Shown here piece after piece: positions 1 to 9,464 of a stretch of 64,000 bases of DNA (position 1 is the first letter of the stretch; each line of letters begins with the position of its first letter). Below the pieces are notes generated by a model that was not told the DNA's origin, ran no database searches, and saw nothing but the letters and a program-made list of their open reading frames with translations. Made by a program: the position numbers and the translations under genes. Source of the stretch: Pantoea sp. IMH (GTDB lineage Bacteria > Pseudomonadota > Gammaproteobacteria > Enterobacterales > Enterobacteriaceae); contig NZ_JFGT01000003.1 of assembly GCF_000599885.1 (NCBI RefSeq), forward strand, positions 62,001-126,000, written 5' to 3'.

Positions 1-216
1 GACGTCTGAAAAAAAGGAGAAAAAAGCGACAAAACCAACGTAACCTATTGATTTTTAATTAACTCTCTATCCCGAATTTCGGAGCGGGGGGCATTATGGC
101 CTTATTGCTTTCCGATGACAAGATCTTTTTAGCGTCCCGCATCAATACGTCCCCCCCAAAAAGCGCGCAAAACGGGTGAGTTTCTTCAGCACTGACGCTC
201 TAAAAAAGCAGTTTAA

Positions 217-1020
217 TCAACAAGTCGCATTAATCAGTATCAGCCATCCTGCCGCAGCCAGCGCGGGGCCAAAAGGAACAGGGTTGTCGAAGGTTTTTTT
301 ACTTCTCATTCTGGCAGTAATTATGTAGAGCAGACCGATCAGCGAAGCAATAAGCAGAAGAACAGGCAGACTTTGCCAGCCTGTCCAGGCGGCCAGGCCT
401 GCCGCCATCTTACAATCGCCATATCCCATGCAGGTTTTACAGAATATCTTCTCTCCCAGCCCGCAGAGCAGTCTGAGCGCCATATACCCCACCATCCCTC
501 CCGCTACCGCATCGGATAACGCAACAAAAGTCCCGTTCAAATTAAAAAATAATCCTGTCCAGAGCAGCGTCAATGTCAGGGTATCCGGTAACAGCAACGT
601 ATTGAAATCGATAGCGGAAAGCGCCAGCAGTAACCAGCTAAAGATCAGCAGACCGGTCAACACAGTGCCAGGCGGATAAAGAAAACCAGCGAACAGACAC
701 AACATCAGGGACAGCGCTTCAATCAGTGGATATTGCCAACTGACAGACTGCCCGCAATAGCGACATTTCCCCTTTAGCACCCACCAGCTGATAAGCGGCA
801 GATTGTCGTACCAGCGAAGGACGCTCTGACAGGATGTACAGTGCGACGGTGGATATAAGAGGTCAGAGATGACGGTGGAATCAGGATGTGCAGATAAGAT
901 ATTTACCGGCAAACGGTAGATGACAACATTTAAAAAACTTCCCACGCTCAGGCCCAGTACTGCCATTCCTGAAAACCAGAGTTCAGGAAAACGTTGTGAA
1001 ATATCCATGATCGCGTCCAC
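217..1020 (-). CDS. Type IV prepilin peptidase (A24 family), stand-alone
   Basis: Polytopic inner-membrane aspartic peptidase that cleaves, and usually N-methylates, type IV pilin or type II secretion pseudopilin precursors. The 267-residue length is typical. Near the N-terminus it has GSFLNVVIYRLP, then two CxxC pairs (CTSC and CRYC) of the cytosolic zinc-binding loop, then the two catalytic Asp regions, LSAIDFNTLLLPD and GYGDCKMAAG (GxGD core). Several hydrophobic segments follow. The start is GTG at 1020 or ATG at 1008; an AGGAT ribosome site lies upstream of both. No pilus or secretion gene adjoins it inside the window, so its substrate cannot be told (gspO or pilD type). It sits where E. 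coli has queG beside the tRNA-Gly cluster. Confidence 0.9.
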   Translation of the reverse strand: MDAIMDISQRFPELWFSGMAVLGLSVGSFLNVVIYRLPVNILSAHPDSTVISDLLYPPSHCTSCQSVLRWYDNLPLISWWVLKGKCRYCGQSVSWQYPLIEALSLMLCLFAGFLYPPGTVLTGLLIFSWLLLALSAIDFNTLLLPDTLTLTLLWTGLFFNLNGTFVALSDAVAGGMVGYMALRLLCGLGEKIFCKTCMGYGDCKMAAGLAAWTGWQSLPVLLLIASLIGLLYIITARMRSKKTFDNPVPFGPALAAAGWLILINATC

Positions 1021-1242
1021 CCATTATTATCCTTTACTCCCGATCTCACCCTCAGAAAGTAGCATTGCCCTGTGCCCGGCTACAGCAGAATAACGTCTGT
1101 ATGCGGTGCAAGTTCCACTAAAGATTTTCCGGCTACTTTGTCTGGTTATTTCCTGCGAAGCGGGTCGAAAGGCGACGGACGGAAACAGCCAAATCAGCAA
1201 GCTGACGTACCTGATCGCGAACTTGAACCGTGGAGACGCCAG

Positions 1243-1298
1243 GTGTTGGGTGTTGGGTGTTGGGTGTTGGGTGTTGGGTGTTGGGTGTTGGGTGTTGG
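1243..1298. repeat. Perfect tandem heptamer repeat, 8 x GTGTTGG
   Basis: Eight uninterrupted copies of GTGTTGG (56 bp) lie in the 389-bp gap between the tRNA-Gly terminator and the prepilin peptidase. The + strand carries runs of GGG separated by TGTT, which is a canonical G-quadruplex pattern. Heptamers keep all three frames open, so several artefactual ORFs cross it. The rest of gap 1021-1409 holds the tRNA terminator and nothing else recognised. Confidence 0.97.
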
Positions 1299-1343
1299 AT
1301 TCGGAATGTAGATGATGGCGTTTGGCACCGCAAAATGACAGGC

Positions 1344-1374
1344 ACAAAAAAAGGAACCGCAGTTCCTTTTTCCG
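1344..1374 (-). terminator. Rho-independent terminator of the tRNA-Gly cluster
   Basis: On the minus strand a stem AAGGAACTGCGGTTCCTT is followed by a T-run. It begins about 36 nt after the CCA end of the last tRNA-Gly gene. Confidence 0.75.
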
Positions 1375-1409
1375 TTAATTGCACGCCTTAACGGCCTGCA
1401 AATCTTATC

Positions 1410-1485
<76 letters not shown>

Positions 1486-1513
1486 ATTGATGCTGATACC
1501 TGTTGTCGCGTTT

Positions 1514-1589
<76 letters not shown>

Positions 1590-1617
1590 ACTGACGCTGG
1601 TACCTGTTGTCACATTT

Positions 1618-1693
<76 letters not shown>

Positions 1694-1729
1694 TTAAAAT
1701 GCTGACTGCTGTTTCAACAACGTTAACTT

Positions 1730-1757
1730 ATTATAACGAAACTGGCTACCTCTTTAA
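1730..1757 (-). promoter_or_regulatory. Putative sigma70 promoter of tRNA-Gly cluster
   Basis: A perfect TATAAT lies on the minus strand at 1735-1730, with a weak -35 (TTAAAG) 16 nt further upstream. The predicted start is roughly 30 nt before the first tRNA. Confidence 0.5.
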
Positions 1758-2108
1758 GGTAACTGCTTGTTTAAAAAGAACTTTATCAAAACCGCATTCT
1801 GGAACGTGGGGAATTATGAACGTATCAGGGGGGAATGGCAAGCCCTTTCTTCACCCAGCCGTTTAAGTGGTTATTACGCAACCAGGCACCACGAAAACAG
1901 TCTGTAAGCGCCTCTTTTCTATTTAAAGAGAGAAGCGCATACGCCGTTTACTGCCTCTATATCGCCCTGGCAAGGCTTCTTTTTATCCGCTTAAGGCAGT
2001 ATGACCAGAAAAAAAGAGTTTGCGATGGGCAAATAAACAGATTGTTGTCCTGCGTCTCATGACATCCTCTCTCCAAAGGATGCCGCTGGAGTTCGCTGGC
2101 ACGGTAGA
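1758..2108. other. Intergenic, no gene recognised
   Basis: Between orn (minus) and the tRNA cluster promoter. A 75-codon open frame at 1835-2062 has no family resemblance and no ribosome site. An imperfect inverted repeat lies around 1909-1939. Nothing else seen. Confidence 0.5.
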
Positions 2109-2654
2109 TTACAGCCTGAAGAGCTGCTCGCGATACCAGCTCAACTCGGCAACGGACTCCCGGATATCATCCATCGCCTGGTGTGTCCCCTGCTTTTTGA
2201 AGCCGGTCAGCACCTCAGGCTTCCAGCGCCGGGCCAGTTCTTTAACCGTACTGACATCCAGATAACGATAGTGGAAATACGCTTCTAACTCCGGCATGTA
2301 TTTGAACAGGAAACGGCGATCCTGTCCGATGCTGTTGCCGCAGATAGGCGAACTGTTCTCCGGCACCCACTGCTTCAGAAACGCAATAGTCGCCAGCTCG
2401 GCAGCGCGATCGTCAACCTTACTTGCTTTAACACGCTCAACCAGCCCACTGCCGGTATGCGTTCTCACATTCCATTCATCCATCAGCGCGAGCTGCGCGT
2501 CTGACTGATGAACAGCGAAAACCGGACCTTCTGCCAGAATGTTCAGATCGGAATCGGTGACCAGGGTGGCAATCTCAATAATGCGGTCCTGCTCCGGATC
2601 AAGCCCGGTCATTTCAAGATCAATCCAAATCAGATTATTGGCATTTACAGTCAT
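2109..2654 (-). CDS. orn: Oligoribonuclease
   Basis: DEDDh-family 3'-5' exonuclease that degrades the two-to-five-nucleotide RNAs left by other RNases, and the linear dinucleotides from cyclic-di-GMP breakdown. It is a cytoplasmic dimer. The 181-residue length is typical. ExoI motif IDLEMTG gives the metal ligands D12 and E14, and the C-terminal part has [10 protein letters not shown] with the catalytic His and Asp. It is divergent from rsgA with about 96 bp between them, as in other enterobacteria. The ATG at 2654 is well placed. Confidence 0.98.
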   Translation of the reverse strand: MTVNANNLIWIDLEMTGLDPEQDRIIEIATLVTDSDLNILAEGPVFAVHQSDAQLALMDEWNVRTHTGSGLVERVKASKVDDRAAELATIAFLKQWVPENSSPICGNSIGQDRRFLFKYMPELEAYFHYRYLDVSTVKELARRWKPEVLTGFKKQGTHQAMDDIRESVAELSWYREQLFRL

Positions 2655-2750
2655 GGGGTTCCTCGCCGTGGCTTATATCATCAAACGTAAGGGTGTATCA
2701 TAAACGTTTTGCCCTGTCAGGGCGAAGCCTGCCAAGCCTTGTGAGGAAGA

Positions 2751-3812
2751 GTGAGTAAAAACAAACTGTCGAAAGGTCAGCAACGTCGCGTCAGCGCCAA
2801 CCATGAGCGCCGCCTGAAGCAGCGTGCGGATAAGCCAGAGCCGGACGACAGCCTGTTCGGTGAAGCGCGCGATGGCGTCGTGATCAGCCGCTTTGGTATG
2901 CATGCTGACGTGGAAGATGCGGATGGATCGGTTCACCGCTGTAATATCCGCCGCACGATCCGCTCGCTGGTCACCGGCGATCGCGTACTCTGGCGTCCCG
3001 GCCAGGAAGGCGGCGCCACCGTAAAAGGGATCGTCGAAGCTGTCCATGAACGGACCTCAGTACTGACCCGTCCGGACTTTTATGATGGCGTAAAGCCCAT
3101 TGCCGCCAATATTAATCAGATCGTGATCGTTTCAGCCATCCTGCCGGAGCTTTCGCTCAATATTATCGACCGTTATCTGGTAGCAAGCGAAACGCTGGAT
3201 GTGGAGCCGCTGCTGGTCCTGAATAAAACTGACCTGCTTGATGATGAAGGCCGCGCCTTTGTCGATGAACAGATGGATATTTACCGCAAAATTGGTTACC
3301 GCGTCCTGATGGTTTCCAGCCACCGTAAGCGGGGTCTGGCAGAACTGGAAGCTGAGCTTACAGACCGCATCAGCATTTTCGCGGGCCAGTCCGGCGTGGG
3401 CAAATCCAGCCTGCTTAACGCCCTGCTGGGGCTGGAACTGGGTGAGGGAGAGATCCTGACCAATGACGTTTCTGACGTCTCAGGCCTGGGACAGCACACC
3501 ACCACGGCGGCCAGACTCTATCATTTCCCGCACGGCGGCGACGTCATAGACTCACCTGGCGTCCGGGAGTTCGGTTTATGGCACCTTGAACCGGAACAAA
3601 TCACCCGCGGGTTTGTCGAATTCCGTGAGTTTTTAGGCCATTGTAAGTTCCGTGACTGCAAACATGATACCGATCCCGGCTGCGCCATTCGCGAAGCCGT
3701 GGAGAACGGTGAAATCGATGAAGCGCGCTTTGAAAATTATCACCGCATTCTGGACAGCATGTCAGATATGCAGCTGAAAACGCGCCGTAACTTTTCTGAA
3801 AGCAGCGACTGA
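2751..3812 (+). CDS. rsgA: Ribosome small-subunit biogenesis GTPase RsgA
   Basis: Circularly permuted GTPase that checks late maturation of the 30S subunit. The order is OB-fold N-terminal domain, then G4 (LNKTD), G1 P-loop (GQSGVGKSS), G3 (DSPGV), and a C-terminal zinc finger with Cys and His in [15 protein letters not shown]. At 353 residues it is full length. It starts at GTG (2751), preceded by GAGGAAGA. The basic N-terminus ([11 protein letters not shown]) fits rRNA contact. psd follows 108 bp downstream after a hairpin. Confidence 0.97.
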   Translation: MSKNKLSKGQQRRVSANHERRLKQRADKPEPDDSLFGEARDGVVISRFGMHADVEDADGSVHRCNIRRTIRSLVTGDRVLWRPGQEGGATVKGIVEAVHERTSVLTRPDFYDGVKPIAANINQIVIVSAILPELSLNIIDRYLVASETLDVEPLLVLNKTDLLDDEGRAFVDEQMDIYRKIGYRVLMVSSHRKRGLAELEAELTDRISIFAGQSGVGKSSLLNALLGLELGEGEILTNDVSDVSGLGQHTTTAARLYHFPHGGDVIDSPGVREFGLWHLEPEQITRGFVEFREFLGHCKFRDCKHDTDPGCAIREAVENGEIDEARFENYHRILDSMSDMQLKTRRNFSESSD

Positions 3813-3819
3813 ACTTGCC

Positions 3820-3841
3820 TGCCCGCGCTTCCACGCGGGCA
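3820..3841 (+). terminator. Hairpin after rsgA
   Basis: Perfect 8-bp stem TGCCCGCG / CGCGGGCA with a 6-nt loop, 8 nt after the rsgA stop. There is no T-run, so it may be an attenuating or mRNA-stabilising hairpin rather than a true terminator. Confidence 0.4.
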
Positions 3842-3920
3842 ACATAGCCTAATTGTAAGGGCACTGGTACAATCCGCCCCCCTTTCTTTAACTGCTATCT
3901 GATCAAGCCAGGAGGCTACC

Positions 3921-4820
3921 GTGTTGGATCGTTTAAAACTCGGCCTGAATCATGTTTTACCTAAAAAAGCCCTGACGGAACTGGCGGGCTGGGGCGCAGG
4001 AAAGCGCGCCGGCTGGCTCACCAAAGCGGTGATTGATGCTTTTGTCTGGTTCTATAAAGTCGATATGTCCGAAGCGCAGAAACCGGATACTGCCAGCTAT
4101 CGCACGTTCAACGATTTCTTCGTCCGTCCCCTGCGCGATGAAGCCCGCCCGATTGAAACCGATCCCAATCTGCTCGTTCTGCCGTGTGATGGCGCAATCA
4201 GTCAGCTGGGTCATATTGAGGGCGATCAGATTTTCCAGGCGAAAGGACACACCTACTCGCTGGAAGCGCTGCTTGCGGGCGATCGCGCCATGGCGGAGAT
4301 GTTTCGTGACGGCGAATTCGTTACGACCTATCTGGCCCCTCGCGACTATCATCGCGTACATATGCCCTGTAACGGTATCCTGCGTGAAATGATCTATGTA
4401 CCGGGCGATCTCTATTCGGTTAATCCCCTGACGGCGCAGAATATCCCTAATCTTTTCGCCCGTAATGAACGCGTTATTTGTCTGTTCGATACTGAATTCG
4501 GACCGATGGTGCAAATTCTGGTCGGTGCCACCATCGTCGGCAGCATCGAAACGGCTTGGGCAGGGACCATAACGCCGCCTCGCGAAGGTGTGATCAAGCG
4601 CTGGAGCTGGCCGGGGGCGGAAGAAGATGGTGCGGTTGTCCTGCTGAAAGGTCAGGAAATGGGCCGCTTTAAGCTCGGGTCAACGGTGATCAACCTGTTT
4701 GCGCCTGGCAAAGTCAAACTGGCGGAAAGCCTGACGCCTGAAACCATTACACGTCTGGGCCAGACGCTGGCCATTGCACTGCAAAAAACCAGTGCGGAAG
4801 ACGTCTTACACCACTCATAG
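3921..4820 (+). CDS. psd: Phosphatidylserine decarboxylase proenzyme
   Basis: Makes phosphatidylethanolamine from phosphatidylserine at the inner membrane. The proenzyme cleaves itself at the LGST motif (visible in [11 protein letters not shown] near the C-terminus), which yields the pyruvoyl prosthetic group on the alpha chain. The protein follows the E. coli sequence closely through YYKVDM-, [10 protein letters not shown] and [21 protein letters not shown] segments. It starts at GTG 3921 with AGGAGG-like sequence nearby. At 299 residues it is somewhat shorter than the 322-residue E. coli enzyme because the poorly conserved C-terminal tail is reduced. mscM begins 9 bp downstream, so the two are cotranscribed. 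Confidence 0.97.
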   Translation: MLDRLKLGLNHVLPKKALTELAGWGAGKRAGWLTKAVIDAFVWFYKVDMSEAQKPDTASYRTFNDFFVRPLRDEARPIETDPNLLVLPCDGAISQLGHIEGDQIFQAKGHTYSLEALLAGDRAMAEMFRDGEFVTTYLAPRDYHRVHMPCNGILREMIYVPGDLYSVNPLTAQNIPNLFARNERVICLFDTEFGPMVQILVGATIVGSIETAWAGTITPPREGVIKRWSWPGAEEDGAVVLLKGQEMGRFKLGSTVINLFAPGKVKLAESLTPETITRLGQTLAIALQKTSAEDVLHHS

Positions 4821-4829
4821 CAGACTCCT

Positions 4830-7800
4830 ATGTTACGCCTGATTCTTACTATTTTGTTGAGCTGGATGCTTCTCCAGCCCGCCTGGTCAGCCAGCCCGCC
4901 GGATGCCGGCCAGATCAGACAGCAGCTTGAAGAAGCCCAGTCTGACAAAAATGCGCCGAATCAGGCGGAAAGGGTGGAGATCCTTCAGGCCACCCTGAAC
5001 TGGCTGGAAGAGCGGCAGGCTTCGCTTGAGAATATCAATGCCTATCAGCAGGTTATTGACGATTTTCCGAAATTAAGCCGCGAGCTTCGCCAGCAGGCAG
5101 CCTCACTACTGGATAAAGAGAAAAGCGTGCGCAGCACGATGACGGCAGCCGAGCTGGATCAGGAAATCCTCCAGGTGAGCAGTCAGCTACTGGAGGAGAG
5201 CCGTCAGGCGCAGCAGGAGCAGGAGCGTGCCCGTGAAATCAGCGATTCACTTTCCCAGCTTCCACAGTTGCAGTCGGAGGCTCGCCGTGCGCTGAATGAG
5301 ATCGAGCGCCGTCTGCAGGGCCAGGCGGCGTCCGCCACGCCGCTGGCGCAGGCGCAGCTAATCTCTCGTCAGGCCGAATCAGCCGCCCGGAAAGCCCGGG
5401 TGGACGAACTGGAACTCGCTCAGCTTTCGGCGAATAACCGCCAGGAGCTGGCGCGTATGCGCAGCGAAGTGCACCAGCGTAAGGCCTCTCAGCTCGACAC
5501 CTACCTTCAGGCATTACGCAATCAGCTCAACAGCCAGCGTCAGCGTGAGGCGGAACTGGCACTGGAGCTTACCGAACAGTTAGCGGAGAACAGCGGCGAT
5601 TTGCCGGAAAGTATCAGCCAGCAGTTTCGCGTGAACCGTGAACTTTCTGCCGAACTCAACCAGCAGGCACAACGTATGGATCTGATCGCTTCGCAACAGC
5701 GGACAGCGACCAATCAGACCATTCAGGTGCGGCAGGCGCTGGGCACAATCCGTGAACAGTCAGAATGGCTGGGCGTATCCAATTTGTTGGGAGAAGCCCT
5801 GCGCGCCCAGGTGGCACGCCTGCCGGAGATGCCAAAACCGCAACAGCTCGATAATGAGATGGGGCAGCTACGTGTGCAGCGTCTTTACTATGAGGATCTG
5901 CTGGAGCGTCAGCAGTTGCTCCGCCAGTTAAAACAGGATGACGGCAAGCCGCTCACCAGCGAGCAACGCCGGATCCTTGATGCCCAGTTGAAAACCCAGC
6001 GCGAGCTGATTAATTCGCTGCTTGCCGGCTGCGATAACCTGATTCTGGAAGTCACCAAGCTGAAAGTCGCCAACGGGCAGCTTGAAGATGCTTTAAATCA
6101 GGTGAAGGAAGCCGCGCACCGCTATCTCTTCTGGACGGCGGATGTCAGCCCCGTCGGCCTCAGTTTTCCGTTAGATCTGATCCGGGATCTGAAGAGCTTG
6201 CTCTCGCTCGACACCTTAGGTCAGATGGGCGGCGCGCTGGTAATGATGTTCACCAGCAAGGAAACCGTGGTGCCGATTCTGGCCGCCCTGCTGCTGGTTG
6301 GTTTCAGCCTTAGTTCACGGCGCCATTTCCGGGAGTTTCTCAACCGCTCCTCGCAGAAGGTGGGTAAGGTTACCCAGGATCAATTCAGCCTGACGATGCG
6401 CACCGTTTTCTGGTCGATTCTGGTGGCGTTGCCGGTGCCGGTACTGTGGATGGCGTTTGGCTACGGCTTGCAGCACGCCTGGCCCTGGCCCATCGCGGTT
6501 GCGATAGGCGACGGCGTGACGGCGGCGGTTCCGCTGCTCTGGGCATTTATGATCAGCGCCGCCTTTGCGCGTCCCCAGGGCCTGTTTATCGCCCACTTCC
6601 GCTGGCCTCAGACCCGCGTAGCGCGGGCGATGCGCTTTTACTCTCTCTGTGTCGGGCTGGCCGTGCCATTGATCATGCTGCTGATTAGCTTTGATAATCT
6701 TGACGATCGGCAGTTCTCCTCCACGCTGGGGCGGCTCTGCTTTATTCTGATATGCGGCACGCTCAGTCTGGTGACCGTCAGCCTGAAACGCGCCGGTATT
6801 CCGCTCTATCTTGATAAAGAAGGTAGCGGCGAAAATGTGATCAACAGTATTCTCTGGAACCTGATGATTGGCATCCCGCTGCTCGCTGCGCTCGCCTCCT
6901 GCATCGGTTATCTCGCCACCGCCCAGGCGCTACTGGCACGACTGGAAACCTCAGTGGCTATCTGGTTCCTGCTGCTGGTGATTTACCATATTATCCGTCG
7001 CTGGATGCTGATTCAGCGGCGGCGTATCGCTTTCGATCGCGCCCGTACCCGCCGCGCTGAAATTCTCGCCCAGCGTGCTAAAGGAGAGGAAGAGCTTTCC
7101 GCTCAGCAGGCCAGTTCAGATACGCTTGACGTTGAGGAGCCGGTTATCGATCTGGATGCGATCAGTGCGCAGTCCCTGCGCCTTGTCCGCTCGATCCTTA
7201 CGCTGATTGCGCTGCTCTCGGTCATTGTGCTCTGGTCAGAGATCCATTCCGCGTTTGGTTTCCTGGAAAATATCCGGCTGTGGGATGCCAGCACGACCGT
7301 GCAGGGCGTGGAAAGTCTGCAACCTATCACGCTGGGTTCGGTGCTTATCGCCATTCTGGTGCTGATCATCACCACGCAGCTGGTACGCAATATGCCCGCC
7401 CTGCTTGAGCTGGCACTGCTACAGCACCTTAATCTGACGCCGGGGACCGGCTACGCCATTACCACCCTGCTGAAATATATGTTGATTCTGGTGGGCGGGC
7501 TGCTTGGATTTTCCATGCTCGGCGTTGACTGGTCGAAGCTGCAGTGGCTGGTGGCCGCGCTGGGCGTCGGGCTGGGGTTCGGCTTACAGGAGATTTTCGC
7601 TAACTTCGTCTCCGGCCTGATTATCCTGTTTGAAAAGCCGATTCGTATAGGTGATACCGTCACTATCCGCGATCTGACCGGCAGCATTACCCGCATTAAC
7701 ACTCGCGCCACCACCATTACCGACTGGGACCGCAAAGAGATTATCGTGCCGAATAAGGCCTTTATCACCGAGCAGTTTATCAACTGGTCGCTTTCCGATT

Positions 7801-8165
7801 CGGTCACCCGCGTCGTGCTGACGATCCCCGCCGCGGCAGAAGCCAACAGTGAGGAAGTGACCAACGTGCTGCTGACGGCCGCCCAGCGCTGCCAGTACGT
7901 GCTGGATACGCCGCCGCCGGAAGCTTTCCTGGTTGATTTACAGCAGGGAATTCAGCTGTTTGAGTTGCGTATTCACGCGGCAGAGATGGTGCACCGTATG
8001 CCGCTGCGGCATGAGCTGCACCAGCTTATTTTGCAGGGCTATCATGAGCATGGTCTGGAAATGCCGTTCCCGCCGTTTCAGGTCAAAATGGAAACCGTCG
8101 GCGGTAAAACGGCGCGGGATCCAGCCGCTCCGGTGGCGCGGACTTACAAATCAGGCGGACTCTGA
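4830..8165 (+). CDS. mscM: Miniconductance mechanosensitive channel MscM
   Basis: Large MscS-family channel (1111 residues) that opens under membrane tension and relieves hypo-osmotic shock. Layout: signal peptide at about 1-20 (ends WSAS), a long periplasmic domain of about 450 residues very rich in Gln, Glu and Arg with coiled-coil character, about eleven hydrophobic segments, then the MscS core with the pore helix region GLGFGLQEIFANFVSGL and the beta domain PIRIGDTVTI. Residues after that form the cytoplasmic cage. It follows psd by 9 bp, as in E. coli (psd-mscM). Confidence 0.96.
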   Translation: MLRLILTILLSWMLLQPAWSASPPDAGQIRQQLEEAQSDKNAPNQAERVEILQATLNWLEERQASLENINAYQQVIDDFPKLSRELRQQAASLLDKEKSVRSTMTAAELDQEILQVSSQLLEESRQAQQEQERAREISDSLSQLPQLQSEARRALNEIERRLQGQAASATPLAQAQLISRQAESAARKARVDELELAQLSANNRQELARMRSEVHQRKASQLDTYLQALRNQLNSQRQREAELALELTEQLAENSGDLPESISQQFRVNRELSAELNQQAQRMDLIASQQRTATNQTIQVRQALGTIREQSEWLGVSNLLGEALRAQVARLPEMPKPQQLDNEMGQLRVQRLYYEDLLERQQLLRQLKQDDGKPLTSEQRRILDAQLKTQRELINSLLAGCDNLILEVTKLKVANGQLEDALNQVKEAAHRYLFWTADVSPVGLSFPLDLIRDLKSLLSLDTLGQMGGALVMMFTSKETVVPILAALLLVGFSLSSRRHFREFLNRSSQKVGKVTQDQFSLTMRTVFWSILVALPVPVLWMAFGYGLQHAWPWPIAVAIGDGVTAAVPLLWAFMISAAFARPQGLFIAHFRWPQTRVARAMRFYSLCVGLAVPLIMLLISFDNLDDRQFSSTLGRLCFILICGTLSLVTVSLKRAGIPLYLDKEGSGENVINSILWNLMIGIPLLAALASCIGYLATAQALLARLETSVAIWFLLLVIYHIIRRWMLIQRRRIAFDRARTRRAEILAQRAKGEEELSAQQASSDTLDVEEPVIDLDAISAQSLRLVRSILTLIALLSVIVLWSEIHSAFGFLENIRLWDASTTVQGVESLQPITLGSVLIAILVLIITTQLVRNMPALLELALLQHLNLTPGTGYAITTLLKYMLILVGGLLGFSMLGVDWSKLQWLVAALGVGLGFGLQEIFANFVSGLIILFEKPIRIGDTVTIRDLTGSITRINTRATTITDWDRKEIIVPNKAFITEQFINWSLSDSVTRVVLTIPAAAEANSEEVTNVLLTAAQRCQYVLDTPPPEAFLVDLQQGIQLFELRIHAAEMVHRMPLRHELHQLILQGYHEHGLEMPFPPFQVKMETVGGKTARDPAAPVARTYKSGGL

Positions 8166-8173
8166 CATTATGC

Positions 8174-8201
8174 GCGGGGCAGCCCCAGAAGGTTGCCCCG
8201 C
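8174..8201. terminator. Hairpin between convergent mscM and epmA
   Basis: An 11-bp stem (GCGGGGCAGCC with GGTTGCCCCGC, one G-T pair) sits in the 42-bp gap where mscM and epmA converge. It has no T-run on either strand, but it may act on both genes. Confidence 0.5.
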
Positions 8202-8207
8202 ACCTGC

Positions 8208-9185
8208 TCAGCAGCGGTCAACCGAAAAGGCGATAACCTCGCTCAGTGTCTCCGCCTTCAGGGCAAGCATCACGATGCGATCCACGCCCAGCGCCACGCC
8301 GGAACAGTCAGGCATTCCGTGCGCCAGCGCCTCCAGCAGATAGATATCAATCGGATGCTGTGGCAGGCCCCGGGCGGCGCGCTTGCGGTTATCCTGTTCA
8401 AAACGCTGACGCTGCTCGCGGCTGTCGGTCAGCTCACGGAAACCATTGGCCAGCTCAATTCCCTTATAGTAAACCTCGAAGCGCTCTGCGACGCGGTGAT
8501 CTTCCGTGCTGATTTCCGCCAGCGAAGCCTGAGAGGCGGGAAAATGGTAAACGAAAGCTGGCTTCTCTTTACCGATATGCGGTTCCACGCCCACCATAAA
8601 CAGCAGCTGTAACAGCGTATCGCGATCGTCGATGCGCTCAGCCAGTTCCCCTTCGCCCAGCTTAACGGCCACTTCGCGCAGTTGCGCCTTATCAGCGGAA
8701 AGCGGATCGATCTCCAGATGACGCAGGAACGCCTGCTGGTAAGAGAGCGTTTCCGCAGGCGCGCACTCCAGTACCTGCTGAAGCAGATCGTCCACCTCAT
8801 TCATCAGCCGGTACATATCGTAATGCGGACGATACCACTCAAGCATGGTGAATTCAGGATTATGATGCCTGCCCGCCTCTTCGTTACGAAAGCTGCGGCA
8901 AAGCTGGTAGATCGGTCCACTGCCCGCCGCCAGCAGCCTTTTCATATGGTACTCAGGGCTGGTCATCAGATAGAGATCTTTCCCTTCTGCCGCACCCGGC
9001 CCGACAAAGCGCGTCTGGAACGGCACCAGATGGATATCGGTCACGGTCGCCTGACTCATCGCCGGGGTTTCCACTTCAAGCACCCCACGATCGGCGAAGA
9101 AGCGTCGGATTTCGCTCATTATCGCCGCGCGCTTCAGTAAATTCGCAATCGGGGCGCTCGGCTGCCAGCTGGCCGTATCGCTCAT
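8208..9185 (-). CDS. epmA: EF-P (R)-beta-lysine ligase EpmA
   Basis: Class II lysyl-tRNA synthetase paralogue that lacks the anticodon-binding domain and attaches (R)-beta-lysine to Lys34 of elongation factor P. The 325-residue length matches the family. Class II features visible are the motif 2 region [20 protein letters not shown], which contacts ATP, and motif 3 [14 protein letters not shown] near the C-terminus. It is divergent from frdA. The substrate maker epmB and the target efp lie 5 to 7 kb away, so the entire modification route is in this window. Confidence 0.97.
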   Translation of the reverse strand: MSDTASWQPSAPIANLLKRAAIMSEIRRFFADRGVLEVETPAMSQATVTDIHLVPFQTRFVGPGAAEGKDLYLMTSPEYHMKRLLAAGSGPIYQLCRSFRNEEAGRHHNPEFTMLEWYRPHYDMYRLMNEVDDLLQQVLECAPAETLSYQQAFLRHLEIDPLSADKAQLREVAVKLGEGELAERIDDRDTLLQLLFMVGVEPHIGKEKPAFVYHFPASQASLAEISTEDHRVAERFEVYYKGIELANGFRELTDSREQRQRFEQDNRKRAARGLPQHPIDIYLLEALAHGMPDCSGVALGVDRIVMLALKAETLSEVIAFSVDRC

Positions 9186-9358
9186 AGTTTTTACTCCTCA
9201 GGAAGAAGGTGAAGCAGTCTACCCGTCCAGGCGGAGACAAACAAATCTGCGGAAAAATAAAGCCAGTGATGCCGTTTAACGCGACCCGATAAGCCGTCCA
9301 CTTTTTGTTGAAAACTCCAGACAGCTCGCATTTTTGATGCTGGTTTTTCATCCGAATA

Positions 9359-9400
9359 CCGGAACATATCAAGTTTAGCGCTCCCGGACACTTTTATACT
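9359..9400 (+). promoter_or_regulatory. Putative frd promoter with degenerate FNR-like site
   Basis: TATACT at 9395-9400 is a good -10. An ATCAA half-site at 9368-9372 belongs to a 14-bp window (9359-9372) centred close to 41.5 bp before the predicted start, which is where FNR activates class II promoters. The left half (ccgga) is poor. The assignment rests on position, one half-site and the known anaerobic FNR control of frd in E. coli. Confidence 0.4.
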
Positions 9401-9464
9401 ACCCGCACCGGAAGTGAGGGTATTTTCTCATCTTCCATCATGACAAGCTGACAGGGAGAATACC

